Assembly: GCF_017744555.1 (NCBI RefSeq)
Contig: NZ_JAGIBD010000011.1
Location: forward strand, 55,806-119,805
DNA from: Cellulomonas sp.
Lineage (GTDB): Bacteria; Actinomycetota; Actinomycetes; Actinomycetales; Cellulomonadaceae
DNA: 64,000 bases
Direction of reading: 5' to 3'
Made by a program: the position numbers and the translations under genes. Positions 43,979 to 54,172 of this stretch are shown piece by piece (position 1 is the stretch's first letter; the number at the start of each line of letters is the position of its first letter). The notes beneath the pieces were generated by a model. The model was not told the DNA's origin and searched no databases. It was given only the letters and a program-made list of their open reading frames with translations.

Positions 43979-44650
43979 TCAGGCCGTCGGAGCCGGGCCC
44001 TTGACGGACGTCGCGACGATCTCGGCAGCGATCCGTCGCGCCGACGCGGAGTCGGGACCCGGCTGGGCGGGCAGGAGGGCGGCCCGGTAGTACCGCAGCT
44101 CGTCGATCGACTCGAGGATGTCCGCGAGCGCGCGGTGGCCGCCGTTCTTGCGCGGCGACGCGAAGTAGACGCGCGGGTACCAGCGGCGCGCGAGCTCCTT
44201 GATCGACGAGACGTCGATCACGCGGTAGTGCAGGTGCGCGACGAGCTCGGGCATGTCGCGGTCGAGGAACGCCTTGTCGGTGCCGACGGAGTTGCCGGCG
44301 AGCGGGGCCTTGCCGGGGTCGGGCACCCAGGTGCGGATGTAGTCGAGGACCTGCGCCTGGGCGTCCGCGAGCGACGTGCCTGCCGACAGCGCGGTGAGCA
44401 GCCCGGACGTAGTGTGCATGGTGCGGACGAAGTCGCTCATCTGGTCGACGGCCTCGACGGGCGGCGCGACGACGACGTCGACTCCCTCGCCGAGGACCCG
44501 CAGCTCGGAGTCCGTGACGACGGCTGCGACCTCGACGAGCGCGTCGGCGCTCAGGTCGAGACCCGTCATCTCGCAGTCGATCCAGACGATGCGCTCGGCG
44601 CTCTCGTGGCCGTTCGAGGGAGCGCCCTCGGGTGTCGGTGTGCTCGTCAC
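43979..44650 (-). CDS. orn: Oligoribonuclease
   Basis: A 223-residue DEDDh exonuclease that clears 2-5 nt RNAs and pGpG. Exo I IVWIDCEMTGLD (Asp25, Glu27), Exo II GNSVGTDKAFLDRDMPEL, Exo III with HRALADI. The start GTG lies 6 nt after TAGGCT. Both ends extend slightly beyond the E. coli enzyme. Confidence 0.95.
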   Translation of the reverse strand: MTSTPTPEGAPSNGHESAERIVWIDCEMTGLDLSADALVEVAAVVTDSELRVLGEGVDVVVAPPVEAVDQMSDFVRTMHTTSGLLTALSAGTSLADAQAQVLDYIRTWVPDPGKAPLAGNSVGTDKAFLDRDMPELVAHLHYRVIDVSSIKELARRWYPRVYFASPRKNGGHRALADILESIDELRYYRAALLPAQPGPDSASARRIAAEIVATSVKGPAPTA

Positions 44651-44656
44651 GCGGTC

Positions 44657-44662
44657 AGCCTA
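44657..44662 (-). promoter_or_regulatory. -10 TAGGCT, leaderless start of orn
   Basis: On the minus strand TAGGCT lies 6 nt before the orn GTG at 44650. Confidence 0.55.
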
Positions 44663-44711
44663 CGGGGTGACCGGTCGCAGGCAGGGGTCGGTGCTGTGTG
44701 GGCGACGGCGG

Positions 44712-44963
44712 TCAGACGGACGTGTCGTGGTGCCCGGGCACGGTCGACGCGAGCCAGGTGGCCGCCACGACGACGACGGCCGCGATGCCGGCGCACCAGA
44801 TTGTGGTCGTCGGGTCGAGCCCCGCCCAGTGCAGCACGCCGTACGTGACGGCACCGGCGGCCGCGCCGAGGGCGATCCGCTCGAGCCAGGTGACGACGCG
44901 CGAGACGAACCGTTCGCGGGGCGGGCGCGCCGCGTCGGGCGCGGGGGTGGCGTGACGCCCCAT
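44712..44963 (-). CDS. Small membrane protein (83 residues)
   Basis: A hydrophilic, basic N-terminus (about 28 residues) precedes two hydrophobic segments (IALGAAAGAVTYGVLHWAG and TIWCAGIAAVVVVAATWLA). Function is unknown. A TTG directly before the ATG could add one residue. A CCTCCGGGG stretch upstream may hold the ribosome site. Confidence 0.55.
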   Translation of the reverse strand: MGRHATPAPDAARPPRERFVSRVVTWLERIALGAAAGAVTYGVLHWAGLDPTTTIWCAGIAAVVVVAATWLASTVPGHHDTSV

Positions 44964-45103
44964 CAACGAGCCCCGGAGGACGGGTGGGGGGCGGTGGCGC
45001 TCGACGGCATGGCGTCATGGTGGCACGGCGCCAGGGTGGCGGGAGTCGCCGTGACAGGTGACGCGGTGCCGGGAGACGCAGGGACGCCGCGGCAGGAGAC
45101 GCG

Positions 45104-45139
45104 GACGAGGCGGGGCCCGATGTCGGGCCCCGCCTCGTC
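45104..45139 (-). terminator. Long terminator hairpin
   Basis: Arms 45104-45120 and 45123-45139 are 17-nt exact complements. It lies just after the small gene read on the minus strand. Confidence 0.75.
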
Positions 45140-45162
45140 GTGCCCGTCGGGCGGGCGTGGGG

Positions 45163-45366
45163 TCAGCGCGCGAACGCCGTGCCGGCCGTGGTCCCCGCGA
45201 GGAGCCAGGACGGGACGGTGACGCGCTGCGGATCCGGTGGACGCCGCGAGGCGTCGCTGGCATGGCGGGCGCGCAGGATGCGCGTCCGGGACCTCATGGT
45301 CTCGGCGTGCTCGAGGCGGGCCGCGGCGTCCTGCCGGGCGAGCTCGAACGTGATGGTGGGATGCAT
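45163..45366 (-). CDS. Hypothetical small basic protein (67 residues)
   Basis: Starts MHPTITFELARQDAAARLEHAETMRSR, a charged helix, followed by a basic Arg-rich stretch. The N-terminal MHP-x-ELARxRxA-like pattern is common in short actinobacterial proteins of unknown function. A short hairpin (arms 45438-45445 and 45449-45456) lies upstream and a strong terminator follows. Confidence 0.5.
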   Translation of the reverse strand: MHPTITFELARQDAAARLEHAETMRSRTRILRARHASDASRRPPDPQRVTVPSWLLAGTTAGTAFAR

Positions 45367-45497
45367 GGTCGGCTCCTGGACATGGCGAACCAGGGCCCGG
45401 ACGGCCCTGGCAATCGGTGGTGTAGGAGAACCAGACCACGTCGGTGATACCGACGTCACACGATTTTCGTGACGTCCTGTCCCGATACGGGCACTCG

Positions 45498-45941
45498 TCA
45501 GGACGACTTGGCGAGCGTCCCGATCTGCTTGTCGCTCGCGTCGAGGACGACCAGCTGGTCGCCGTCGACCGTCGCGGACGCGGCCATCGACAGCCACGTG
45601 TCGACGCCTTCGCAGAACATCTGCGTCGCCGCGAACGGCGAGAACGTCACGGAGCCGTCGTCGCCGGCCTCCCACGTCCCGGACAGCTGGTTGCACCCGT
45701 CGTTCCCGGTCGCGGTGCCGTCCTCGGCCAGGGTGAGCGACGGCTTGCCCGTGGTGTTGGGCTCGCCCCAGGTGCCGACCGCGTCGCCGGCGCTCGCGGC
45801 CTGCGGGCTCGCCTTCGTCGGGCTCGTGGTCACTCCCGCGCTCGTCTCGCCCCCGCCCGGGTCGTCGTCGCTCGCGCACGCGGCGAGCGTTCCGAACGAG
45901 AAGACGGTCACCAGGGTCAGCACGGCCGCACGGCGTCCCAT
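45498..45941 (-). CDS. META-domain lipoprotein
   Basis: A 147-residue lipoprotein (lipobox LAAC). The META core is visible: VGTWGEPNTTGKPSLTLAEDGTATGNDGCNQLSGTWEAGDDGSVTFSPFAATQMFC. The C of NDGCNQLSG and the later MFC are the conserved pair of HslJ-like proteins. Role is probably envelope-related; function is unknown. The start is fixed by TAGCGT 7 nt upstream. Confidence 0.85.
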   Translation of the reverse strand: MGRRAAVLTLVTVFSFGTLAACASDDDPGGGETSAGVTTSPTKASPQAASAGDAVGTWGEPNTTGKPSLTLAEDGTATGNDGCNQLSGTWEAGDDGSVTFSPFAATQMFCEGVDTWLSMAASATVDGDQLVVLDASDKQIGTLAKSS

Positions 45942-45948
45942 GTCCCGG

Positions 45949-45954
45949 ACGCTA
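45949..45954 (-). promoter_or_regulatory. -10 TAGCGT, leaderless start of META lipoprotein gene
   Basis: On the minus strand TAGCGT lies 7 nt before the ATG at 45941. Confidence 0.57.
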
Positions 45955-45998
45955 GCAGCGGTCCGGGATGTCTGCTTGGTCAGGATCGACCCGGTCTG

Positions 45999-46071
45999 CG
46001 CCCCCGGCAGGACTCGAACCTGCAACCGACGGATTAGAAGGCCGTTGCTCTATCCGTTGAGCTACGGGGGC
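45999..46071 (-). tRNA. tRNA-Arg (anticodon UCU)
   Basis: Acceptor arms GCCCCCG/CGGGGGC close; anticodon loop CTTCTAA gives UCU; T-loop GTTCGAGTCC. Confidence 0.94.
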
Positions 46072-46230
46072 CTGAGGTGCGGCCCAAGCCTAGACGGACC
46101 AGGCGGCCCGCGCGGTGCACGCTGAACCCGTTCGGCGGCACCCCGGCGGATCGTCCGGTTCACCCTGGTCGGGACGGATTCTCCGCGCGTTGCGTTTGGC
46201 CTGGTCAGATGCGCCCGGGAGAATGGCCCC

Positions 46231-47988
46231 GTGAGCGCGCAGCCCGGCACCGTGCCAGCGCAGCCAGCGACCCCTGCGCTGCCCCTGGCGGTGCGCGCGC
46301 GCCATGCCGCGAGCGACCCCCGTGAGGTGCTGGCGCGACCGCTCGCGGCGCAGTCGCTGCTGGACGCCGTCAAGGACCTGCACCGCGACGTCGAGCGCAC
46401 CCGGTTCCCGCTCGACATCGAGGGCACGGCGTCCGCCCGGCAGTCGCGGGCGCGCCTCGTCGACCAGCTCGGCGAGCACCTCGTGCCGCGGCTCACCGAG
46501 CTGTCGGCGCCGGCCGTCGTCGTCGTGTCGGGGTCGACCGGCGCGGGGAAGTCGACGCTCGTGAACTCGCTGGTGGGCAGCGAGGTGAGTCAGGCCGGGG
46601 TGCTGCGGCCGACCACGCGGCAGCCCGTCCTGGTGCACCATCCGCTGGACACGGAGCTGCTGTCGCACCACCCCGTGCTCGAGTCCGTGCAGGTGGTCGC
46701 GGACGAGGCCGTGCCGCGCGGCATCGCGCTGCTCGACGCCCCCGACCTCGACTCGGTGCTCGAGTCGAACCGCGAGCAGGCCCACCGCCTGCTCGAGGCC
46801 GCCGACCTGTGGCTGTTCGTGACGACGGCTGCCCGCTACGGCGACGCGCTGCCGTGGAAGGTGCTCGAGGCGGCGGTCGAACGGGGCACGTCGATCGCGA
46901 TGGTGCTCAACCGGGTCCCGCCGGCGTCGCTGCCCACCGTGCGCGGGGACCTGCTGGAGCGCCTGCGCGGGCACGGGTTGGCGGGCTCGCCCCTGTTCGT
47001 CGTGCCGGACCTCGGTCCCCACGAGGGGCTGCTCGCCCCTGCCGTCGTCGCGCCCGTGCAGCGCTGGCTCATGATGCTCGCTGGGCCGGACCGGTCGCGG
47101 ACCGTTATCGGACGGACGCTGCGCGGGTCGCTCGCCGCGCTGCGGCCGTGGGTCGACGAGCTCGCGGAGGCCGTGCAGGCGCAGGCGGACGCCGCGGTGC
47201 GGATCGGCCGGGCGCTCGACGAGGCCGTCGACGGGCCCGCGGGGCAGGCCGCCGCGTCGCTGCGAGGCGGTGCGCTGGCCGACGGGGCCGTGCGGGCCCG
47301 GTGGGCTGAGCTGACGACCGACGGCGCGGTGCTCGCCGACGTCGTGCGTTCGTCGGGGCGCATCCGCGGCTCGGCCCGGGACGGCCGCGCCCGCTCCGCC
47401 GCCGTCGCCCCGCTCGTCGACGACCTCACGCGTTCCGCGGCGGCCTCGTTGGCGGCGGCCGGAGCGCATGCGGAGGACGTGTTGCGTGCGGCGCTCACGG
47501 GACCGGGTGCGCCGCACGGCGGCGCGTCCGTCGACGCGGCGTGGAGCAGCGACGGGCTGCGCCGGACGCGCGTGCAGGCCGCCGACCTGTCGGCGCGCGG
47601 CTGGACGTCGCAGGGTGCGCGCGCCGTGCGGGCCGCGCTCGTCGCGGGTCCGCCGGCCGACGCCACGCCGCGTCGACCGCGGGACGTGGCGCGCGAGGCG
47701 AAGCGGCGCGAGAAGGCGGAGCGCGCGCTCGGCGAGGCCGGGCTCGGCGCCGTCGCGCTCGCCGGCGCCGCGGGGGTCGACGAGGCGCGTGACCTGCTCG
47801 TCGACCTGCTCGGCGCCGCGGGGGAGCAGGCCGTCGCGGAGCTGCGCGCCGACCTCGGCGACCGGGTCCGGGCGCAGGTCGCGCTGGAAAGGACCTCGGT
47901 CGGCAGCGTGCTCGACGACCCCGACCTGGCCGAGGACGCCGCGTCGCGGCTGCGGCTGCGGCTCGCCGTGCTGAAGGGACTGACGTGA
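46231..47988 (+). CDS. Dynamin-like GTPase, pair 1 member A
   Basis: A 585-residue P-loop GTPase. G1 is GSTGAGKST (residues 101-109), the switch-I region is RPTTRQPV, and G3 is DAPDLDS (Asp169) in place of DxxG. The G4 position reads LNRVPPAS (Asn227) and lacks the NKxD aspartate. The long helical C-terminal region fits a dynamin-like stalk. About 100 residues precede G1. Its stop overlaps the next GTPase start (GTGA). It is a clear paralogue of the gene at 52304: same LDAPD motif and FVTTAARYxDAxPW segment. Confidence 0.8.
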   Translation: MSAQPGTVPAQPATPALPLAVRARHAASDPREVLARPLAAQSLLDAVKDLHRDVERTRFPLDIEGTASARQSRARLVDQLGEHLVPRLTELSAPAVVVVSGSTGAGKSTLVNSLVGSEVSQAGVLRPTTRQPVLVHHPLDTELLSHHPVLESVQVVADEAVPRGIALLDAPDLDSVLESNREQAHRLLEAADLWLFVTTAARYGDALPWKVLEAAVERGTSIAMVLNRVPPASLPTVRGDLLERLRGHGLAGSPLFVVPDLGPHEGLLAPAVVAPVQRWLMMLAGPDRSRTVIGRTLRGSLAALRPWVDELAEAVQAQADAAVRIGRALDEAVDGPAGQAAASLRGGALADGAVRARWAELTTDGAVLADVVRSSGRIRGSARDGRARSAAVAPLVDDLTRSAAASLAAAGAHAEDVLRAALTGPGAPHGGASVDAAWSSDGLRRTRVQAADLSARGWTSQGARAVRAALVAGPPADATPRRPRDVAREAKRREKAERALGEAGLGAVALAGAAGVDEARDLLVDLLGAAGEQAVAELRADLGDRVRAQVALERTSVGSVLDDPDLAEDAASRLRLRLAVLKGLT

Positions 47989-49556
47989 CCGGGGCCCACA
48001 CCAGGCACGACGACGCGGCCGGGGCCGGTCCGTCGTCGACGACGTCCGACGGCGTGCACCACGGGGTGCACCGCGATGTGCTGCACGGCGCCCTGCACGG
48101 GCGCGAGACCGAGCTGCTGCACGCGCGCGTCGACGCCCTCGACGCCGCGCTCGTGGTGGGCGGCCTGCGGCTCGACGAGCCGGTCGTGGGGCGCGTCGTG
48201 ACGGCGGTGGACCGGGTGCGCGAGCGCCTCGAGCTCGGGGTCGACCACACGGTCGTCGCGCTCGTCGGCGGCACCGGGTCCGGCAAGTCCAGCCTGTTCA
48301 ACGCCATCAGCGGCCTGCAGTTCGCGGACGTCGGCGTCAAGCGGCCGACGACGTCCGAGGTCACCGCCTGCGTGTGGGGCGAGGACGGCGGGCCGCTGCT
48401 CGACTGGCTCGGTGTCGTGCCCGACCGGCGCATCGAGCGCGAGAGCCTGCTCGACGGCGAGTCCGAGGCCGTCCTGCGCGGCCTGGTGCTGCTGGATCTG
48501 CCCGACCACGACTCGATCGCGCCCGAGCACCGCGAGACGGTCGACCGGATGCTGCCGCAGGCCGACGTGCTGGTGTGGGTCGTGGACCCGCAGAAGTACG
48601 CGGACGACGCGCTCCACACCGGCTACCTGCGCGGGCTCGTGGGGCACGAGGCGTCGATGCTCGTCGTGCTCAACCAGGTCGACACCGTGCCGGCCGACGT
48701 GCGCCCCGAGCTGGCGCGCGACGTCGCGCGGCTGCTGGTCGACGACGGACTGGTCGGCGTGCCGGTGCACGAGGTGTCGGCTCGCACGGGCGAGGGCGTG
48801 GCCGGACTGCGGGCCCGGCTCGCCGAGGGCGTCGAGACCCGGTCGCTCGCCGCTCGTCGGGCGGGGGCGGAGGTCCACGACGCCGCCGGGCTGCTCGCCG
48901 CCCAGGTCGCCGCGACCGAGCCGCCGCCGTCGGCACTCTCGGTGGCCGAGGTCGTCGACACGCTGTCCGACGCCGCCGGGCTCACGGCCGTCGCGGGTGC
49001 CGTCGCGGCCGTGGTGCGCGGCGGGTCGTCCGACCGGCCCGCGTTCGGGGCGGTGCAGGAGGACACGGTCGGGCTCGCGCGCGGACAGTGGCTCGACGCG
49101 GTGACGCCGAGCCTGCCGCGGCGCTGGGGCCAGGACGTGGCGAACCGGGTCGCGACGACCGCCGAGCTGCGGCTCGCGGTCTCCGACGCGCTCACGCAGG
49201 TCACCGTGGCGGCCCGGCGGTCGTTGCTCGCGGCGTGGCTGGTCGCGCTCGCCCTGCTGCTCGGGCTCGCGGCTGTCGTGATCGGCGGGGTCGCGGTCGG
49301 GTCCGGGCTGTCGTCGGTCCGCGCGAACCCGTGGGCGCCCGTGCTCGCGGTGGCGCTCGCCGTCGCGGCGGTGCTGGTCGGGATCGCGGCTGCCTCCACG
49401 CGGCGTGCGGCGGCGCGTCGACGGGCCGCGCGGGTGCTGCGGGACGGGCGGTCCGCGCTCGAGGGCGTCGCCCGCGGGCGGCTGCTCGAGCCGACGCAGG
49501 CGGTGCTGGCCGAGCACCGCAGGGTGCGCGAGCTCGTCGCGAGCGCGCGGGACTGA
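47985..49556 (+). CDS. Dynamin-like GTPase with C-terminal membrane segments, pair 1 member B
   Basis: A 523-residue GTPase: G1 GGTGSGKSS, RPTTSEVT, G3 DLPDHDS, the segment LVWVVDPQKYADDAL, and a G4 LNQVDT that keeps the Asp. Two strong hydrophobic segments near residues 410-465 (WLVALALLLGLAAVVIGG and PVLAVALAVAAVLVGIAA) end in a basic cluster, so the protein is membrane-anchored with the GTPase in the cytosol. Coupled to member A; paralogue of the gene at 54169. Confidence 0.82.
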   Translation: MTGAHTRHDDAAGAGPSSTTSDGVHHGVHRDVLHGALHGRETELLHARVDALDAALVVGGLRLDEPVVGRVVTAVDRVRERLELGVDHTVVALVGGTGSGKSSLFNAISGLQFADVGVKRPTTSEVTACVWGEDGGPLLDWLGVVPDRRIERESLLDGESEAVLRGLVLLDLPDHDSIAPEHRETVDRMLPQADVLVWVVDPQKYADDALHTGYLRGLVGHEASMLVVLNQVDTVPADVRPELARDVARLLVDDGLVGVPVHEVSARTGEGVAGLRARLAEGVETRSLAARRAGAEVHDAAGLLAAQVAATEPPPSALSVAEVVDTLSDAAGLTAVAGAVAAVVRGGSSDRPAFGAVQEDTVGLARGQWLDAVTPSLPRRWGQDVANRVATTAELRLAVSDALTQVTVAARRSLLAAWLVALALLLGLAAVVIGGVAVGSGLSSVRANPWAPVLAVALAVAAVLVGIAAASTRRAAARRRAARVLRDGRSALEGVARGRLLEPTQAVLAEHRRVRELVASARD

Positions 49557-49561
49557 TCCGC

Positions 49562-49580
49562 GGGCGGCCGCGAGCCGCCC
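49562..49580 (+). terminator. Short hairpin after GTPase pair 1
   Basis: 7-bp arms 49562-49568 and 49574-49580 with a 5-nt loop directly after the stop. Confidence 0.45.
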
Positions 49581-49704
49581 ACAGCCCCGGTGGTGTCGCG
49601 CGCGTTCCCGGCGGGGCCGAGGTGCCCGACGCCGGCGCCTCGGTGTCGCCGACGCTGGCCGCACCCGTCCCGCATCCCGCGGGGCACGCGGCACGGAGGA
49701 CGCC

Positions 49705-50223
49705 ATGAGCACGCACACCCTGGACCTGACCCTCGTCGGCTGGATCGGCAGCGAGGTCCGCAACTACCCGAGCACCGACGGTTCGACGGAGTTCACGTCG
49801 TTCCGGATGGCCAGCACCCGCCGGTGGTTCGACCGCCGCGAGAACGTCTGGAAGGACGGCCGGACCGAGTGGTTCACCGTCAAGCTGTGGCGGCAGGCCG
49901 CGCAGAACGCCGGGCACAGCCTGCGCAAGGGCGACCCGGTCGTGGTGCACGGCCGGCTGTCCACGGAGGAGTGGGCGTCCCCGGAAGGGCCGCGCACCAC
50001 GCTCGTGATCGAGGCCGCGGCCGTCGGCCACGACCTCACGTTCGGCACGACGCACTTCCGCCGGACCCTCAACCCCGCCGCGGCCGAGCAGGCCGCGGAG
50101 GACGGGGTGGCCCCGGCCGACGTGTCCGGGTTCCCGGAGGTCACGGACGAGGACGCGCTGGTGCCGGCCGAGGACGTCGCGGTCGAGCTCGAGGACGCGG
50201 CGGTGCTCGTCGGCGCGCGCTGA
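49705..50223 (+). CDS. ssb: Single-stranded DNA-binding protein
   Basis: A 172-residue SSB with an OB fold: LTLVGWIGSEVRNYPSTDGSTEFTSFRMASTRRWFDR, then WFTVKLWRQAAQNAGHSLRKGDPVVVHGRLS. The tail is acidic but ends VGAR rather than the partner-binding DDDIPF, so this is probably a secondary (SsbB-like) paralogue. The ATG follows GGAGG. Confidence 0.9.
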   Translation: MSTHTLDLTLVGWIGSEVRNYPSTDGSTEFTSFRMASTRRWFDRRENVWKDGRTEWFTVKLWRQAAQNAGHSLRKGDPVVVHGRLSTEEWASPEGPRTTLVIEAAAVGHDLTFGTTHFRRTLNPAAAEQAAEDGVAPADVSGFPEVTDEDALVPAEDVAVELEDAAVLVGAR

Positions 50224-50278
50224 CAGACGCCCGACCGGGCCGGACGACGTGGAGCCGGGCTCCCCAGCCGTGATCGCC

Positions 50279-50284
50279 TAGGCT
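50279..50284 (+). promoter_or_regulatory. Candidate -10 TAGGCT for ettA (leadered)
   Basis: TAGGCT lies 152 nt before the ettA GTG and is not followed by a near start codon, so it would give a transcript with a structured leader. Confidence 0.4.
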
Positions 50285-50339
50285 GGGGGACCGGCAACCA
50301 CCATCCGACGACGCCCGACGTCGCCGCGGACGACGCTGC

Positions 50340-50376
50340 GGGCAGGACCGTGGGCTGGAGACAGCCCCACCTGCCC
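50340..50376 (+). promoter_or_regulatory. Structured leader hairpin upstream of ettA
   Basis: Outer helix 50340-50346 pairs with 50370-50376 (7 bp). Inner helix 50352-50357 pairs with 50362-50367 (6 bp) and is closed by a GAGA (GNRA) tetraloop. The two are separated by an asymmetric internal loop. Confidence 0.5.
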
Positions 50377-50436
50377 AGCGGCGGCGCCCCGCACGCGCCG
50401 GTCGGGCACCCGAGCACCGAGGCGGACGAAGAGCCA

Positions 50437-52119
<1,683 letters not shown>

Positions 52120-52163
52120 CGCCCGCCGGGCCGTGCTGGCCACGGCCCGCGACGACACGACCC

Positions 52164-52194
52164 GGAGGGGCCGCGACCCGATCGCGGCCCCTCC
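52164..52194 (+). terminator. Terminator after ettA
   Basis: Perfect 13-bp arms 52164-52176 and 52182-52194 with a 5-nt loop. Confidence 0.75.
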
Positions 52195-52303
52195 GCGGCG
52201 TTCCGCGCCCGCGCGGTGGTCGCCGCCGACGCGCGACCTGCGCGTGCGCGGGGCATCCTGGGCGACCAGGAGCGGCGCGTCCCGAGCGTCGCGGGACGGG
52301 AGC

Positions 52304-54172
52304 GTGCCTGTGGCGGTGAACGAGGTCGCTGCCCTCGTCGACGCCGTCACCGGTCTGCGTGCCGCCGTCGACGACGTCGCGCTGCCGTTCGAGGTCGCGT
52401 CGGCGCAGGCGGCCCGGGACGAGCGGCGTCGGCTGCTAGACCGGCTCGACGACCACCTGCTGCCACGGCTGCGGCATCCCGACGCCCCGACGCTCCTGGT
52501 GGTCGGCGGGTCGACGGGTGCGGGCAAGTCGACGCTCGTGAGCTCGCTCGTGGGCGAGCCGGTGAGCCCCGCGGGGGTGCTGCGGCCGACGACCCGGTGG
52601 CCGGTGCTGGTGCACCACCCGGACGACGCGGACCAGTTCACGGGCGACCGCGTGCTGCCCGGGCTGCCGCGCGTCACGGGCGCCGGCCCAGCGGGAGGCC
52701 GGGGGGTGCGGCTCGTCGCGTCCGAGGCGGTGCCGCCCGGGCTCGCGCTGCTCGACGCCCCCGACATCGACTCCGTCGAGGAGGCGAACCGCACGCTCGC
52801 GGTCCAGCTGCTCGGTGCGGCCGACGCGTGGCTGTTCGTGACCACGGCCGCTCGGTACGCGGACGCGGTGCCGTGGGAGCTGCTGGCGGACGCCTCGCGG
52901 CGCCGGACCCACCTGGCCCTGGTGCTCGACCGCGTCGACGCCGCCGACGCCCCCGCGGTGGCGGCGCACCTGCGGGTCATGCTCGACGAGCGCGGGCTCG
53001 CCGGGACGCCGGTGCTGCTGGTCCCGGAGTCCCGACCGGACGACGACGGGCTGCTTCCCGAGCAGGCCGTCGCGGCCGTCGCGTCGTGGGCGACCGACCT
53101 GGCGCTCGACCCGGCGATCCGGGAGCGGGCGCTCGCGGCGACGCGGGACGGCTCCGCACAGGAGGCGGCCCGCGCCGCGAGGGCGCTCGCCGACGCCGCC
53201 GACGACCAGCGCGCGGCCGCCGACCGGCTGCGGAGCGCCGTGGTCGCGTCCTACGCGTCGGCGCGCGAGCTCGTCGCGGAGCGCACGTCCGACGGGTCGA
53301 TGCTGCGCGGCGAGGTGCTCGCCCGGTGGCAGGACGTCGTCGGCACGGGTGAGTGGGTGCGGTCGATCGAGAGCGGGGTGGCGCGGCTGCGGGACCGGAT
53401 CTCGGCGGGCCTGCGCGGCCGGCGGGCGGCGGACCCCACGATGGCCGAGGCCGTCGGCCACGGGCTCGAGGCGGTCGTGCTGGACGCGGCGCAGGACGCG
53501 GCGGCCCGGGCGCACGCCGACTGGTACCACGACCCCGCCGGGCACGCGCTGCTCGACGGTCTCGCGCTGTCGCGCGCGTCGGCCGACCTGCGGGAACGGG
53601 TGGACGCGGCCGTGCGCGCCTGGCAGGGCGACGTGCTGGACCTGGTCCGCGAGGAGGGCGCCGGCCGGCGCTCGACGGCCCGCGCGCTGTCGTTCGGGGT
53701 CAACGGCCTCGGCGCCGCCCTGATGGTCGCGGTGTTCGCTTCGACCGGCGGACTCACGGGCGCCGAGGTGGGGATCGTCGGCGGGACGGCGCTGCTCGCG
53801 CAGCGGCTGCTCGAGGCGGTGTTCGGCGACGAGGCGGTGCGACGCCTGACCCGGACGGCCCACGAGCGGCTGGACCAGCGCGTCGGTGAGCTGCTCGACG
53901 CGGAGGCGGCCCGCTACTTCGCGCTGCTCGACCCGGTGGCCGCGCTGGTGCGCGACGGCGGTGCAGTGCGGTCGCGGGCCTCGCTCGTCGAGACGGCCGC
54001 CCGCACGGTTGCGGTGGTCCCGCCGGAGGCCACCGGGCGAAGGAACTCCACGGGTCCCGGCCTGCGCGGCGCCGCGGCCGGTGGTGTCCCGGCGGCCGGC
54101 GAGGCGGACGCGCAGGGCGACGCACCGCGCGAGGGCTGGTGGCGGCGGTGGCGCCGCGGGAGGTCGGGGTGA
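52304..54172 (+). CDS. Dynamin-like GTPase, pair 2 member A
   Basis: A GTPase of about 622 residues, paralogous to the gene at 46231: GSTGAGKST, RPTTRWPV, LDAPDIDSVEEAN and FVTTAARYADAVPW. G4 reads LDRVDA, keeping one aspartate. A hydrophobic hairpin near the C-terminus (GVNGLGAALMVAVFASTGG and AEVGIVGGTALLAQ) could insert in membrane as in dynamin paddles. Start is either GTG 52304 or 52310; both have purine-rich sites. Its stop overlaps the partner's start. Confidence 0.78.
   Translation: MPVAVNEVAALVDAVTGLRAAVDDVALPFEVASAQAARDERRRLLDRLDDHLLPRLRHPDAPTLLVVGGSTGAGKSTLVSSLVGEPVSPAGVLRPTTRWPVLVHHPDDADQFTGDRVLPGLPRVTGAGPAGGRGVRLVASEAVPPGLALLDAPDIDSVEEANRTLAVQLLGAADAWLFVTTAARYADAVPWELLADASRRRTHLALVLDRVDAADAPAVAAHLRVMLDERGLAGTPVLLVPESRPDDDGLLPEQAVAAVASWATDLALDPAIRERALAATRDGSAQEAARAARALADAADDQRAAADRLRSAVVASYASARELVAERTSDGSMLRGEVLARWQDVVGTGEWVRSIESGVARLRDRISAGLRGRRAADPTMAEAVGHGLEAVVLDAAQDAAARAHADWYHDPAGHALLDGLALSRASADLRERVDAAVRAWQGDVLDLVREEGAGRRSTARALSFGVNGLGAALMVAVFASTGGLTGAEVGIVGGTALLAQRLLEAVFGDEAVRRLTRTAHERLDQRVGELLDAEAARYFALLDPVAALVRDGGAVRSRASLVETAARTVAVVPPEATGRRNSTGPGLRGAAAGGVPAAGEADAQGDAPREGWWRRWRRGRSG

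Noticed and set aside
45438..45473. Two short hairpins between the META gene and the small basic protein gene
   Set aside because: Kept only as context: stems of 8 and 5 bp are too weak to call a terminator or switch.
50350..50436. An N-terminal extension of EttA from the GTG at 50350
   Set aside because: EttA orthologues begin at MAEFIYSM; the extension would be Pro/Gly-rich and overlaps the structured leader.
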